A DNA stretch of 64,000 nucleotides from Sinorhizobium glycinis (GCF_001651865.1 NZ_LPUX01000053.1:62001-126000), one strand, 5' to 3'. Shown: positions 28,370 through 37,705, numbered from the stretch's first letter. A program made the numbers and translations. Notes: generated by a model not told the origin, from the letters alone.

Positions 28370-30739
28370 TTGAGCAGAATTCCGCGCGATCCGACCGAAC
28401 GGCCCGCAAGAGGTGCCGGCAAGAAGCAGTTGCGCGCGGCCCAGGCGGCGGCGCCCGCCCAAAAGGAACCGATCATCCACGGCGCCGTTCCGCCGCGCGA
28501 CGTGCTGATGCGCTTCATCGCCGAGAACCCGCAGCAGGCCTCGAAGCGCGAGATCGCTAAGGCGTTCGGCCTCAAGGGCGAGGCTCGCGTCGAACTCAAG
28601 GCGCTGCTCCGCTCGCTGGAAGAGGACGGGCTGGTCGAGAAGAAGCGCAAGTCGCTCGTTCGCCCCGGCGCCCTGCCGCCCGTCACCGTTCTCGACATCA
28701 CCATCCGCGATATCGACGGCGAATTGATCGGCCGCCCGGCCGAATGGCTGGACGCCGACGGCGTCGCGCCGGCCGTGCTCATCCGCCAGTCGGCCGGCGG
28801 AAAGGCGAAGGGCAAGGCGCCCGTCGCCGGTCTCGGGGATCGGGTTCTTGCCAAGATCTTCCCTGCCAAGGAGAGGGGCGGACCCGCCTATACGGCGCGC
28901 ATCATCAAGGTTCTCGACAAGCGCAAGGACGCCGTGCTCGGCGTGTTCCGCTCGACCCCGGGCGGCGGCGGGCGGCTGCTGCCGATCGACAAGCGCGGCG
29001 AGGAAGTCCTCGTCGATCCGGATTTCACCGCCGATGCCAAGGACGGCGACCTCGTCGAAGTGCATCTCGCCCGCCTCGGGCGCTACGGCCTGCCGCGCGC
29101 CCAAGTGCAGAACGTCATCGGTTCCGTCGCCTCCGAAAAGGCGATCTCGATGATTGCCATTCATGCGCATGGCATTCCGCATGTGTTTCCGGAACGCGTG
29201 CTGCAGGAGGCCGACGCGGCGCAGGCGGTAACGATGGCGCACCGCGAGGATTGGCGCTCGCTGCCGCTCATCACCATCGACCCGGCCGACGCCAAGGACC
29301 ACGACGACGCCGTCCATGCCGAACCGGATCCCTCCCCGGACAATCCCGGCGGTTTCATCGTTACTGTCGCGATCGCCGACGTCTCCTGGTATGTCCGGCC
29401 GAAATCGGCTCTCGACCTCGAAGCGTTGAAGCGCGGCAATTCGGTCTATTTCCCCGATCGTGTCGTGCCGATGCTGCCCGAGCGCATCTCCAACGATCTC
29501 TGCTCGCTCAAGGAGGGCGTCGACCGACCGGCACTGGCGGTACGGATGCGTTTCTCGAAGGAGGGCCGCAAGGCAGGCCATACGTTCCACCGCATCATGA
29601 TGCGCAGCGCTGCCAAGCTTTCCTATCAACAGGCCCAGGCGGCGATCGACGGGTCGCCGGACGACAAGACCGGGCCGATCCTGGAACCGATCCTGAAGCC
29701 GCTGTGGGAGGGCTACCGCATCCTCAGCCGCGGGCGGGAACGGCGCCAGCCTCTCGAACTCGACGTGCCCGAACGCAAGATCATCCTGAAGCCGGACGGA
29801 ACGGTCGACCGGGTCTTCGTGCCGGAACGCCTAGACGCCCACAAGCTGATCGAGGAAATGATGATACAGGCCAACGTCGCCGCGGCGGAGACCTTGGAGC
29901 AGAAACGACAGGTACTGATCTACCGCGTCCACGACCAGCCGTCGCTCGCCAAGCAGGAAACTCTGCGTGAGTTCCTGCAGACACTGGACATCTCGCTCGC
30001 CAAGGGCGGCAATATGCGAGCCAACCACTTCAATGGCGTTCTCGCCCGCGCCGACGGCAAGCCCTACGAGACCATGGTCAACGAGATGGTGCTCAGGTCG
30101 CAAAGCCAGGCAATCTACAGCCCGGAAAACATCGGCCATTTCGGCCTCAACCTGATGCGCTATGCCCACTTCACCTCGCCGATCCGGCGCTATGCCGACC
30201 TGGTCGTGCACCGGGCGCTGGTGAGCTCGCTTGGCCTTGGCGAGGGCGGCCTGACGCCTCAGGAAGAGGGGGTGCTCGACGATATCGCCGCGGAAATCTC
30301 CACCTTCGAGCGGCGCGCAATGGCTGCCGAACGCGATACGGTCGACCGGCTGATTGCCCATCACTTGAGCGGACGCGTCGGCGAGGAGTTCGACGGGCGC
30401 GTCTCGGGCGTGATCAAGGCGGGACTTTTTGTCACCCTCCCCGCCTATGGCGCCGACGGCTTCATCCCTATATCTACGCTCGGGCGAGACTATTTCATCT
30501 ATGATGAAGCGCATCAGGCCCTTTCCGGCGAAAAGACCGGACTTGGCTATGGTCTCGGCGATCCTGTCCGCGTCAAGCTCGCCGAAGCCGTGCCGCTCGC
30601 CGGTGCGCTCCGCTTCGAGATGCTGAGCGAAGGGCGAAAGATGCCGACGGCAATGCGCTCCTTCCACAAGTCCGGCCGCCGCGATCGGGTGAACGCAGGC
30701 AAGCGGCCGGGAACACGGCCCCCGCGCGGCAGGCGCTGA
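28370..30739 (+). CDS. rnr: Ribonuclease R
   Basis: A 789-residue 3'-5' exoribonuclease that degrades structured RNA. An N-terminal winged-helix region (about residues 45-95) precedes cold-shock-like domains. The RNB catalytic domain begins near TIDPADAKDHDDAVHAE (metal-binding Asp residues) and includes SNDLCSLKEGVDRPALAVRM and FTSPIRRYADLVVHR. A C-terminal S1 domain (FDGRVSGVIKAGLFVTLP) and a basic tail finish the protein. The start is TTG, two bases after topA, so the genes are surely co-transcribed. Confidence 0.96.
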   Translation: MSRIPRDPTERPARGAGKKQLRAAQAAAPAQKEPIIHGAVPPRDVLMRFIAENPQQASKREIAKAFGLKGEARVELKALLRSLEEDGLVEKKRKSLVRPGALPPVTVLDITIRDIDGELIGRPAEWLDADGVAPAVLIRQSAGGKAKGKAPVAGLGDRVLAKIFPAKERGGPAYTARIIKVLDKRKDAVLGVFRSTPGGGGRLLPIDKRGEEVLVDPDFTADAKDGDLVEVHLARLGRYGLPRAQVQNVIGSVASEKAISMIAIHAHGIPHVFPERVLQEADAAQAVTMAHREDWRSLPLITIDPADAKDHDDAVHAEPDPSPDNPGGFIVTVAIADVSWYVRPKSALDLEALKRGNSVYFPDRVVPMLPERISNDLCSLKEGVDRPALAVRMRFSKEGRKAGHTFHRIMMRSAAKLSYQQAQAAIDGSPDDKTGPILEPILKPLWEGYRILSRGRERRQPLELDVPERKIILKPDGTVDRVFVPERLDAHKLIEEMMIQANVAAAETLEQKRQVLIYRVHDQPSLAKQETLREFLQTLDISLAKGGNMRANHFNGVLARADGKPYETMVNEMVLRSQSQAIYSPENIGHFGLNLMRYAHFTSPIRRYADLVVHRALVSSLGLGEGGLTPQEEGVLDDIAAEISTFERRAMAAERDTVDRLIAHHLSGRVGEEFDGRVSGVIKAGLFVTLPAYGADGFIPISTLGRDYFIYDEAHQALSGEKTGLGYGLGDPVRVKLAEAVPLAGALRFEMLSEGRKMPTAMRSFHKSGRRDRVNAGKRPGTRPPRGRR

Positions 30740-30780
30740 CGGCCAGCGGCCGGTAAGGTCCTCGTTCGACAAGGATTGGA

Positions 30781-31236
30781 ATGAAGGCAATGGCAACGGA
30801 GAAGCTCCAGCTGGGTGGGGAGCAGCAGGAGGAGCGGCCAGTCGGCCGGTCAATGAAGCGCGGCTTTCTGGGCAAATGTCCCGCCTGCGGCCAAGGCCGG
30901 CTGTTTCGAGGCTTCGTCAAATCGGTGGATGCCTGCGCCGCCTGCGGCGAACGGATGGACCATCATCGCGCCGACGACTTTCCACCCTATATCGTCGTGA
31001 CGATCGTCGGTCATCTGGTCCTCGGCGGATACATGATGACGGATCTGGTCCTGCCGCTCTCCACCTGGCAGCACCTGGCGGTCTGGGCGCCGGTGACTCT
31101 CGTCAGCGCACTCGTCCTGATGCAGCCGGTCAAAGGCGCGGTCATCGGGCTGCAATGGGCTCTGAAAATGCACGGCTTCGGCGGGCACGAAGACCGGCCG
31201 GAAGATATTCTCCCACCGCGGGATCCGTCGGCATGA
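30781..31236 (+). CDS. DUF983 membrane protein
   Basis: A 151-residue protein with the DUF983 layout. A basic N-terminus holds a zinc-ribbon-like pair of cysteine motifs (CPACGQGRLFRGF and CAACGERMDHHRADDFPPY). Two membrane helices follow (VVTIVGHLVLGGYMM and VWAPVTLVSALVLMQP). The family's function is unknown. Its stop overlaps the NUDIX start (ATGA), and it follows rnr closely. Confidence 0.88.
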   Translation: MKAMATEKLQLGGEQQEERPVGRSMKRGFLGKCPACGQGRLFRGFVKSVDACAACGERMDHHRADDFPPYIVVTIVGHLVLGGYMMTDLVLPLSTWQHLAVWAPVTLVSALVLMQPVKGAVIGLQWALKMHGFGGHEDRPEDILPPRDPSA

Positions 31237-31949
31237 GGCCGGATCGTGGCAGCGGCGGCCCCGCTCAATCGCAGGCCGGGGCACCCAGGCATCAGCCGCT
31301 CAGGCCGCGTGACGCGGCGTCGATCATGCTGCTCGACCGCTCCGGCAAGCGCGTGCGCGTGTTGATGGGAAAGCGCCACAGCGCCCATGCCTTCATGCCG
31401 GACCTCTATGTCTTTCCGGGCGGCCGCCGCGACCCGACGGACCATCGGCTGGGGTTTTCCGGCGATCTCAATCCCACGGTGCTGCGCGCCCTGAAGGCAA
31501 GCGAGGGGCGCCCGATCAGCGACGGGCGCGCCCGGGCGCTGGCGCTCGCGGCAGCGCGAGAACTCTTCGAAGAGGCGGGAGTCTGCCTCGGCACGGAACA
31601 CCACCGGTCACGCGCTCCCCTTCCCTTTCTTCCCGATCTCACAAACTTGCGCTATATGGCTCGGGCCATCACGCCGCCGGGACAATCGAGGCGGTTCGAT
31701 ACGCGCTTCTTTGCGGTCTTCGCGGATGAGGTGGAGATCGATCCGTCCAAAGTCCTGGAAAGCCGGGAGCTTCAGGATTTGCAATGGATCGATGTCAACG
31801 ACTTCTCGTCTCTACAAGTGCCGGAGATCACCGCAATCATCCTTTCGGATCTGAGAAGCGGCCTCGAATCGGATCCCTCGCTTCCTCCTGAACGGGCGAT
31901 ACCGTTCTACTTCACGCGCCGCGGGCGCTTTCTTCGCACGCTTCTCTAG
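31233..31949 (+). CDS. NUDIX hydrolase
   Basis: A 238-residue protein with FVPGG-like VFPGGRRDP followed, after an insertion, by the NUDIX helix AAARELFEEAGVCLG, where the RExxEExG core is intact. The insertion of about 45 residues between the GG and the RE helix is a feature of the CoA-diphosphatase-like and related subgroups in proteobacteria. The substrate is not determinable. The start ATG overlaps the DUF983 stop; an MFS gene follows after 11 bases. Confidence 0.85.
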   Translation: MRPDRGSGGPAQSQAGAPRHQPLRPRDAASIMLLDRSGKRVRVLMGKRHSAHAFMPDLYVFPGGRRDPTDHRLGFSGDLNPTVLRALKASEGRPISDGRARALALAAARELFEEAGVCLGTEHHRSRAPLPFLPDLTNLRYMARAITPPGQSRRFDTRFFAVFADEVEIDPSKVLESRELQDLQWIDVNDFSSLQVPEITAIILSDLRSGLESDPSLPPERAIPFYFTRRGRFLRTLL

Positions 31950-31960
31950 GGATCTGTCGA

Positions 31961-33145
31961 ATGTCGAAGCCGCCGTCCGGCACATCTGCGCCGGTTGACG
32001 AAATCCACTGGCCTTCGCTGGCCGCGGCGCTTGCGTCGATCACCGCCGTCGGCATTGCGATGGGCCTGGGGCTTCCGCTGCTGAGCATCATCATGGAGAA
32101 GCGCGGCATCGCGCCTACGCTGAACGGGCTGAATGCTGCAATGGCCGGCATCGCATCGATGGCCGCCGCTCCGTTCACGATGAAGTTCGCCCATCGTCAC
32201 GGCGTCGCACCGACCATGCTGCTGGCAATCGTGGTTGCAGCGGCAAGCGCGCTCGGCTTCTACTACATCACCAATTTCTGGCTTTGGTTTCCGCTCAGAA
32301 TCGTCTTCCACGGTGCGATCACGGTCCTCTTCATCCTCTCGGAATTCTGGATCAATGCCACTGCGCCGCCCAATAGGCGCGGCTTCGTGCTCGGCATCTA
32401 CGGCACCGTACTCTCGCTCGGTTTCGCGAGCGGCCCTTTGCTCTTTTCGATCCTGGGCAGCGAGGGCGTCCTGCCCTTCACTGTGGGCGCGGGCGTCATC
32501 CTGCTGTCCGCGATCCCGATCTTTCTGGCGCGCAACGAAAGCCCGGTACTCGATGAGAAGCCGAAGCGCCACTTCATGCGTTATGTCTTGCTCGTGCCGA
32601 CCGCCACCGCTGCCGTCTTTATTTTCGGCGCGGTGGAATATGGTGGCCTCTCCCTGTTTCCGATTTTCGGGACACGGGCCGGCTTCACCGAATCGCAGGC
32701 GGCCCTGCTGTTGACGGTCATGGGAATCGGCAATTTCATCTTCCAGATCCCGCTCGGCATGCTTTCCGATCATGTGAAGGACCGTCGGACGATCTTGTCG
32801 GCGCTGACATTGATCGGCCTCGTCGGCGCGCTGTTCCTGCCTATGCTGGTCGAAAGCTGGTTTCTAATGGCGCTCGTCTTGTTGTTCTGGGGCGGCTGTG
32901 TCTCCGGCCTCTATACCGTCGGCCTCAGCCACCTCGGCTCGCGGCTGCAAGGCGCCGATCTTGCGGCCGCCAATGCCGCCTTCGTCTTCTCCTATGCGGT
33001 CGGCACCGTGGCGGGACCGCAGGTGATCGGAGCCGCGATGGATGTGACCGGGAACGATGGATTTGCCTGGGCGATCGCCGCCTTCTTCGGTCTTTATGTC
33101 GTGCTTTCCCTGGTCCGTATCGTTTTGAAGCCAAAACGGCCTTGA
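31961..33145 (+). CDS. MFS transporter
   Basis: A 394-residue membrane protein with the twelve-helix pattern of the major facilitator superfamily. A loop between helices 2 and 3 (KFAHRHGVAPTM) and the second-half loop LSDHVKDRRT (a GxxxD-R/K-RR-like motif A) are visible. It resembles the sugar/drug exporter-like branch, but the substrate is unknown. It is the last gene of the rnr-DUF983-NUDIX-MFS run; the rpmG promoter overlaps its end. Confidence 0.88.
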   Translation: MSKPPSGTSAPVDEIHWPSLAAALASITAVGIAMGLGLPLLSIIMEKRGIAPTLNGLNAAMAGIASMAAAPFTMKFAHRHGVAPTMLLAIVVAAASALGFYYITNFWLWFPLRIVFHGAITVLFILSEFWINATAPPNRRGFVLGIYGTVLSLGFASGPLLFSILGSEGVLPFTVGAGVILLSAIPIFLARNESPVLDEKPKRHFMRYVLLVPTATAAVFIFGAVEYGGLSLFPIFGTRAGFTESQAALLLTVMGIGNFIFQIPLGMLSDHVKDRRTILSALTLIGLVGALFLPMLVESWFLMALVLLFWGGCVSGLYTVGLSHLGSRLQGADLAAANAAFVFSYAVGTVAGPQVIGAAMDVTGNDGFAWAIAAFFGLYVVLSLVRIVLKPKRP

Positions 33146-33169
33146 CTTTTCGACCGCGATTTGTAGTTT
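33141..33169 (+). promoter_or_regulatory. Promoter of rpmG
   Basis: CTTGAC, 17 bases, then TAGTTT: an excellent rhizobial housekeeping promoter starting at the end of the MFS gene. The predicted transcript starts near 33176, about 65 bases before rpmG. Confidence 0.6.
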
Positions 33170-33240
33170 CGCGCCAACCTTGACCGTGGCCCGCAACCGG
33201 TTGTCCACGGCTTTCATCTTTCTACAAAGGCAGGACGACC

Positions 33241-33408
33241 ATGGCGAAAGCTACCACCATCAAGATCAAGCTGCTGTCGACGGCCGACACGGGTTATTTC
33301 TACGTCACGACCAAGAACAGCCGCACGATGACGGAAAAGATGACGAAGACGAAGTACGATCCGGTCGTCAAGAAGCACGTTGAATTCAAGGAAACGAAGA
33401 TCAAGTAA
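33241..33408 (+). CDS. rpmG: 50S ribosomal protein L33
   Basis: The 55-residue protein matches bacterial L33 end to end: [26 protein letters not shown], then [23 protein letters not shown]. It lacks the zinc-binding cysteines, as is normal for the Cys-minus form of L33. It is a single gene with its own promoter and terminator. Confidence 0.97.
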   Translation: MAKATTIKIKLLSTADTGYFYVTTKNSRTMTEKMTKTKYDPVVKKHVEFKETKIK

Positions 33409-33434
33409 GATCACGTTTCGATTTCGATCGACGA

Positions 33435-33461
33435 GCGCCGGCCGCAAGGTTCGGCGCTTTT
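33435..33461 (+). terminator. Terminator of rpmG
   Basis: Stem GCGCCG/CGGCGC (33435-33440 and 33452-33457) followed by TTTTCTTT, 27 bases after the rpmG stop. Confidence 0.7.
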
Positions 33462-33539
33462 CTTTGGCGCGTTCTGCCGGTTGCGGCGGTTCTTTTTGGC
33501 TATGTCTTCAGGGACACGCGCGCGCATTAGACCGGAAAC

Positions 33540-33668
33540 GAAAAACGCCGCCTCTTGTCGAAGCGGCGTCTCGAAAGGGGGTCGGCTGGCTCCGACTGCG
33601 GCACGAGGAATCCGCGGGTGTCGGAATCCAGCCGACCGACCCCACGACCCAGGAGATGCGGCGGACCT
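33540..33668 (-). ncRNA. Small RNA candidate between rpmG and pleD (minus strand)
   Basis: The minus strand carries a long hairpin: stem GTCGGCTGG/CCAGCCGAC (33581-33589 with 33628-33636), inner stems TCCGAC/GTCGGA (33591-33596 with 33620-33625) and GCGG/CCGC (33598-33601 with 33612-33615). A terminator hairpin ACGCCGC/GCGGCGT follows (33545-33569), ending in TTTTT on the minus strand. There is no reading frame. A possible promoter (CTTCCA-N17-CATGAT on the minus strand) would start it near 33668, giving about 130 nt. I recall a published S. meliloti sRNA (SmrC10 group) at the rpmG/pleD position; this is from memory and unverified. Confidence 0.7.
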
Positions 33669-33980
33669 GAGCATCATGGGGTAACCGATCGATCGTGGAA
33701 GTCTCACTTCCTTAATATCAGCATTGCTTGAAAATAAAAAAAAATCAACGAATTCTTAATCGCCGAAGCGGGTTGCTCGGCGTTTGGTTAATTCTGTCTC
33801 GTATTCGGACAAATCCGAACTCGCCGCTCTTTGGAAATGCTTGCCCCAGCACCAGCGACGCGGCAAAAGATACAACTTATAAGTAAGTTCGCAAGCTGAG
33901 TTTGGGCGTATGCTCCAGCCTCCTCCTACGCCCAATGGCGAAGTCCGAGACAGCCGGCGAGCGTCGCTTGCCAATTCGGC
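33669..33980. other. AT-richer gap upstream of the sRNA, downstream of pleD
   Basis: No gene was recognised. The stretch 33710-33760 is A/T-rich, with a run of nine A, and probably holds the upstream part of the sRNA promoter. An 8-bp stem TGGGCGTA/TACGCCCA (33903-33934) lies 47 bases after the pleD stop and could end its transcript. CGCCGA/TCGGCG (33761-33782) is another hairpin. Confidence 0.4.
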
Positions 33981-35348
33981 TTACGCGGCCGCCGCGACGA
34001 CCCGGTTACGCCCGTTGTTCTTGGCTTGGTACAACGCCGTGTCGGCGCGCTTCAGCAGCGCCTCGGGCGTATCATCCTGCGGGCGCAACGTGGCTATCCC
34101 GAGGGATGCCGTGACGCTGAGGACCGTGCCTCCGTGCGAAATGCCAAAGGCGCGTCCCTCAATCATCAAGCGAAGCCGCTCGGCAACGATCGCCGCCATC
34201 TCGGGGGTCGTGTCCGGCATGACGATCACGAACTCCTCGCCGCCGAACCGGCATGCGAGATCGGCGCCGCGTACCGTCGCGCGTACACGGTTCGCAAATT
34301 CACGCAGAACTTCGTCACCCGCATCATGCCCATAGGTGTCGTTCACCAGCTTGAAGCGATCGATATCGGTGATGCAGATCGAAAGCGGCCGGCCGCGGGC
34401 GCTCGCGCGATCGATCAGGAGCTTCAGATGGCCATCGAGATAGCGGCGATTGTGGAGGCCGGTGAGGTCGTCGGTGATCGCCAGTTCGATCGTGTGCTGG
34501 ACACTGGCGCGCAGCCGGTCATTGCAGTGCTTGCGGCGGACCTGCGTCAGGGAGCGCGCCACCAGCTCGTTGGGATCGACCGGACGCATGATGTAGTCCG
34601 TCACGCCAAGCTCAAGCGCACGAACGATCATCTCTTCGCTCCCCTGCTCGGTCACGAGCAGGATCGGTATGAAGCGCGTCCTCTCGAGTGAACGCAGTTG
34701 CGAGCAGAGGCGCAGCGGGTCGTAGTCGTCGAAATTCGCGTTGACGATCACCAGATCGAAGCTGTTCTCCGCCGCTTCGAAGAGGGCGGCCTGGGGATCG
34801 GCGATGACCGAGACTTCGGCAATCGGCTTCAAGGCGCGCAGGAGCCGCTCCTGCGAGGAGGCACGACCGTCGACGAGGAGCACGTTGCCGGGCTCGTCGG
34901 GGCGGTCGGCGCGCGCAAGCTCCTGTAGGCCGATCGTGTGCGCCGTCTGCGCCCTGAGGCGCAACTCGTCGCTGACGTTCTTCAGCCGAACAAGGCTCTT
35001 CACCCGGGACATCAGCTGGAGATCGTTGACCGGCTTGGTGAGGAAATCGTCTGCACCGGCCTTTAGCCCGCGCACCCGATCCGAGGGTTGGTCGAGCGCC
35101 GTCACCATGACCACCGGAATATGGGCGGTCCGGCTGTTTGCCTTCAGCCTCTCGCAGACCTCGAAGCCGTCCATGTCTGGCATCATGATGTCGAGGAGCA
35201 CAAGGTCGACCGATGTGTTCTCACAGATCGCCAATGCGGAGCGTCCGTCACCGGCCGTCAAGACGTCGAAATACTCGGCGACCAACCGCGCCTCAAGCAG
35301 CTTCACATTGGCTGGTATGTCATCGACGACGAGGATGCGCGCAGTCAT
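33981..35348 (-). CDS. pleD: PleD-type response regulator, diguanylate cyclase
   Basis: A 455-residue REC-REC-GGDEF protein. The first receiver domain has the phosphoacceptor Asp53 (LLDIMMPDMDG). The second (about residues 155-275) is an adaptor receiver. The GGDEF domain carries the active-site RFGGEEFVIV and, five residues before it, the inhibitory I-site RGAD. It makes cyclic di-GMP when phosphorylated. In Caulobacter PleD drives the polar transition and is controlled with DivK by PleC/DivJ. Here divK lies directly upstream on the same strand, separated by 17 bases. Confidence 0.96.
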   Translation of the reverse strand: MTARILVVDDIPANVKLLEARLVAEYFDVLTAGDGRSALAICENTSVDLVLLDIMMPDMDGFEVCERLKANSRTAHIPVVMVTALDQPSDRVRGLKAGADDFLTKPVNDLQLMSRVKSLVRLKNVSDELRLRAQTAHTIGLQELARADRPDEPGNVLLVDGRASSQERLLRALKPIAEVSVIADPQAALFEAAENSFDLVIVNANFDDYDPLRLCSQLRSLERTRFIPILLVTEQGSEEMIVRALELGVTDYIMRPVDPNELVARSLTQVRRKHCNDRLRASVQHTIELAITDDLTGLHNRRYLDGHLKLLIDRASARGRPLSICITDIDRFKLVNDTYGHDAGDEVLREFANRVRATVRGADLACRFGGEEFVIVMPDTTPEMAAIVAERLRLMIEGRAFGISHGGTVLSVTASLGIATLRPQDDTPEALLKRADTALYQAKNNGRNRVVAAAA

Positions 35349-35365
35349 AGAAAGTTTCCCGGCAC

Positions 35366-35737
35366 TCAGGCATCGCCCAGGTAAGTCTTGATCGTTTCAA
35401 TGAATTTGGGAACGGAAATAGGTTTGGAAACATAGGCTTCGCACCCGCCCTGGCGAATGCGCTCCTCGTCGCCCTTCATGGCGAAAGCGGTTACGGCGAT
35501 AACCGGAATGACGTGGAGCTCGTCGTCTTCCTTGAGCCATTTCGTCACTTCCAGGCCGGACACCTCCGGCAGCTGAATGTCCATGAGAATGAGGTCGGGC
35601 CGGTGCTTGCGGGCAAGTTCGAGCGCTTCCATGCCGTTGCGCGTCTGGATCGTCGCATAACCAGAAGCCTCAATCAGGTCGCGGAAGAGCTTCATGTTCA
35701 GCTCGTTATCCTCAACAATCATCACCTGTTTGGGCAT
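35366..35737 (-). CDS. divK: Single-domain response regulator DivK
   Basis: A 123-residue receiver domain without output domain. [22 protein letters not shown], the phosphoacceptor Asp53 ([13 protein letters not shown]), the switch Thr in AVTAFAM and Lys in VSKPISV are all present. DivK controls the CckA-CtrA cell-cycle pathway through DivL. The frame is open far upstream, but that part overlaps the divergent DUF3572 gene and is not coding on this strand. It forms a conserved divK-pleD unit. Confidence 0.97.
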   Translation of the reverse strand: MPKQVMIVEDNELNMKLFRDLIEASGYATIQTRNGMEALELARKHRPDLILMDIQLPEVSGLEVTKWLKEDDELHVIPVIAVTAFAMKGDEERIRQGGCEAYVSKPISVPKFIETIKTYLGDA

Positions 35738-35893
35738 GTCGATCCCTTGTTGTCTGTCGCCGCCTTGCAAGTCCCCTGAAGAGATATAAGCTTCACAAAC
35801 GGTGACTCGACCCACTTCCTCGGCCGCAAGACTAACGATATTTGGTTGAAAAAGAGGTAACTCCGGACGCCATATGAGAAGAGGTTCAACAGC

Positions 35894-36166
35894 ATGAAGA
35901 GCCCTGACGAAACGGCGATTGCGATCCTCGGCTGGCTTGCCGGCGAACCAGAACTCCTGTCGCGTTTCCTGGCGCTGACCGGCACCGAGCCCGCTTCGTT
36001 GCGCAAGGCTATCGGGGAGCCGGGCTTCATGGGCGGGCTCGTCGCGTTTCTGATGGACCACGAGCCGACATTGATCGCCTTCTGCACGGCGACCCAGACC
36101 GCTCCGGAGGAGGTCGTCGGGGCGCACCAGGCATTTTCCGGTCCGGGGAACTTCGAGGACGTCTGA
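35894..36166 (+). CDS. DUF3572 family protein
   Basis: A 90-residue, mostly helical acidic protein: [26 protein letters not shown] and [21 protein letters not shown] are the conserved blocks of DUF3572, a small alphaproteobacterial family. It is typically found next to divK, as here, divergent from it. No function is established. Confidence 0.85.
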   Translation: MKSPDETAIAILGWLAGEPELLSRFLALTGTEPASLRKAIGEPGFMGGLVAFLMDHEPTLIAFCTATQTAPEEVVGAHQAFSGPGNFEDV

Positions 36167-36280
36167 GCTTTTCCATCATCCGGCCCCTTCGGCCCAGACA
36201 GCTTCCCAAAATCCGGCCAGAGCTCCCCTGTCACCGGCGCAAATTGCAGGGCGATATCCACTATGGCCTCCGATCGCCGC

Positions 36281-36309
36281 CTTGAGACTCACCAGCCTAG
36301 AGCGTAAAG
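36281..36309 (+). promoter_or_regulatory. Putative dinB promoter
   Basis: CTTGAG, 17 bases, then GTAAAG. The start would fall near 36316, directly at the LexA-type box, so a bound repressor would cover the start point. Confidence 0.45.
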
Positions 36310-36316
36310 TCGCCGC

Positions 36317-36331
36317 GTTCAACATTTGTTC
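36317..36331 (+). promoter_or_regulatory. LexA (SOS) box of dinB
   Basis: GTTC-AACATTT-GTTC matches exactly the alphaproteobacterial LexA direct repeat GTTC-N7-GTTC. It ends five bases before the dinB ATG and overlaps the predicted transcription start. A match of this type is expected about twice by chance in 64 kb, but its place before an SOS-type polymerase gene makes it convincing. Confidence 0.8.
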
Positions 36332-36336
36332 CGGCC

Positions 36337-37626
36337 ATGCCCAGCGCTGCACCGTTTTCCGGCTTCTGCCGAGACTGCCTCAAGGAACTGGCCGCGCCGG
36401 CGCGACGCTGCGTGGCCTGCGGCAGTCCGCGGCTTCTCAGCCATTCCGAGCTCTATCGGCTGACCCTGGCCCATATCGACTGCGACGCCTTCTATGCCTC
36501 GATCGAGAAGCGCGACAATCCGGAACTTGCCGACAAGCCGGTGATCATCGGCGGCGGCAAGCGCGGCGTCGTCTCGACGGCCTGCTACATCGCCCGTATC
36601 CACGGCGTCCGCTCTGCGATGCCGATGTTCAAGGCGCTCGAAGCCTGCCCGCAGGCCGTGGTGATCAAGCCGGACATGGAGAAATATGTGCGCGTCGGAC
36701 GCGAGGTCAGGGCGATGATGCTCGAACTGACGCCGCTCGTGCAGCCGCTGTCGATCGACGAGGCTTTCCTGGACCTGAACGGCACCGAGCGGCTGCATCA
36801 TGATCCCCCTGCCCGAACGCTGGCGCGCTTCGCGAGGCGGATCGAGACCGAGGTGGGCATCACCGTCTCCGTCGGGCTCTCCTACTGCAAGTTCCTCGCC
36901 AAGGTCGCCTCCGATCTGCAGAAGCCGCGCGGCTTCTCCGTCATCGGCCAGGCCGAGGCGGTCGACTTCCTGAAGGAGCGCCCCGTCACGCTGATCTGGG
37001 GCGTCGGCAAGGCCTTCGCCACGACGCTCGAGCGGGACGGCATCCGCACGATCGGTCAATTGCAGACGATGGAGGAAGCAGATCTCATGCGCCGCTACGG
37101 CTCGATGGGGCAAAGGCTCTATCGCCTGTCGCGCGGCCAGGACGAGCGAATCGTCGAGACCGATGGCGAGGCGAAGAGCGTATCCTCGGAGACGACCTTC
37201 AACGACGACCTGTCGCGCCCGGAAGAGCTCGTTCCGCATCTCAGGCGCCTAAGCGAGCAGGTCGCCCTGCGGTTGCGCAAGTCGGAGCTTGCCGGGCACA
37301 CCGTCGTCCTGAAACTCAAGACCGCAGACTTCAAGCTGCGCACGCGCAACCGGAGGCTCGAAAGCCCGACCCGCCTCGCCGACCGCATCTTTCGCGTAGG
37401 CCTCCAGCTGCTCGAAAAGGAAGTTGACGGCACGAAATACCGGCTGATCGGCATCGGCGTCAGCGATCTCGCCCACCCCGATCTCGCCGACCCGCCGGAT
37501 CTCGTCGATCCTATCGCCACCAGAAGGGCCGCCGCCGAAGAGGCGATCAACAAGCTGCACGACAAATTCGGCAAGACCAGCGTTGAAACGGGCTACACCT
37601 TCGGCCATCGCCGACGCGATCAATAG
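36337..37626 (+). CDS. dinB: DNA polymerase IV (Y family) with N-terminal zinc ribbon
   Basis: A 429-residue translesion polymerase. The catalytic acids are Asp48 ([12 protein letters not shown]) and Asp141-Glu142 (SIDEAFLDL). The palm/fingers, thumb (helix-hairpin-helix [11 protein letters not shown]) and little-finger regions follow. An N-terminal extension of about 40 residues, absent from E. coli DinB, carries Cys11, Cys14, Cys25 and Cys28 (CRDC and CVAC), a likely zinc ribbon. A LexA box overlaps its promoter. The C-terminus lacks a clear beta-clamp pentapeptide at the very end. Confidence 0.95.
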   Translation: MPSAAPFSGFCRDCLKELAAPARRCVACGSPRLLSHSELYRLTLAHIDCDAFYASIEKRDNPELADKPVIIGGGKRGVVSTACYIARIHGVRSAMPMFKALEACPQAVVIKPDMEKYVRVGREVRAMMLELTPLVQPLSIDEAFLDLNGTERLHHDPPARTLARFARRIETEVGITVSVGLSYCKFLAKVASDLQKPRGFSVIGQAEAVDFLKERPVTLIWGVGKAFATTLERDGIRTIGQLQTMEEADLMRRYGSMGQRLYRLSRGQDERIVETDGEAKSVSSETTFNDDLSRPEELVPHLRRLSEQVALRLRKSELAGHTVVLKLKTADFKLRTRNRRLESPTRLADRIFRVGLQLLEKEVDGTKYRLIGIGVSDLAHPDLADPPDLVDPIATRRAAAEEAINKLHDKFGKTSVETGYTFGHRRRDQ

Positions 37627-37705
37627 GGCGTGAACTCGCCCGGTCACCGGCGCGGCTCCCTGCGTTTCAATTCGTTAAATATTGAACAGTATCCTCGCTC
37701 AACAG

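Noticed and set aside
25227-28409. A 1060-codon open frame on the minus strand opposite topA
   Set aside because: It is a shadow of the high-GC codon pattern of topA, which has complete catalytic motifs on the plus strand. The minus frame is His/Arg/Asp-rich without domains.
35738-35893. CtrA binding site in the divK/DUF3572 gap
   Set aside because: Only a partial half-site (TCAACC...GTTAG) is seen; the TTAA-N7-TTAA pattern is not met.
35738-36127. N-terminal extension of divK on the minus strand
   Set aside because: It overlaps the DUF3572 gene on the plus strand and has no receiver-domain features; DivK starts at 35737.
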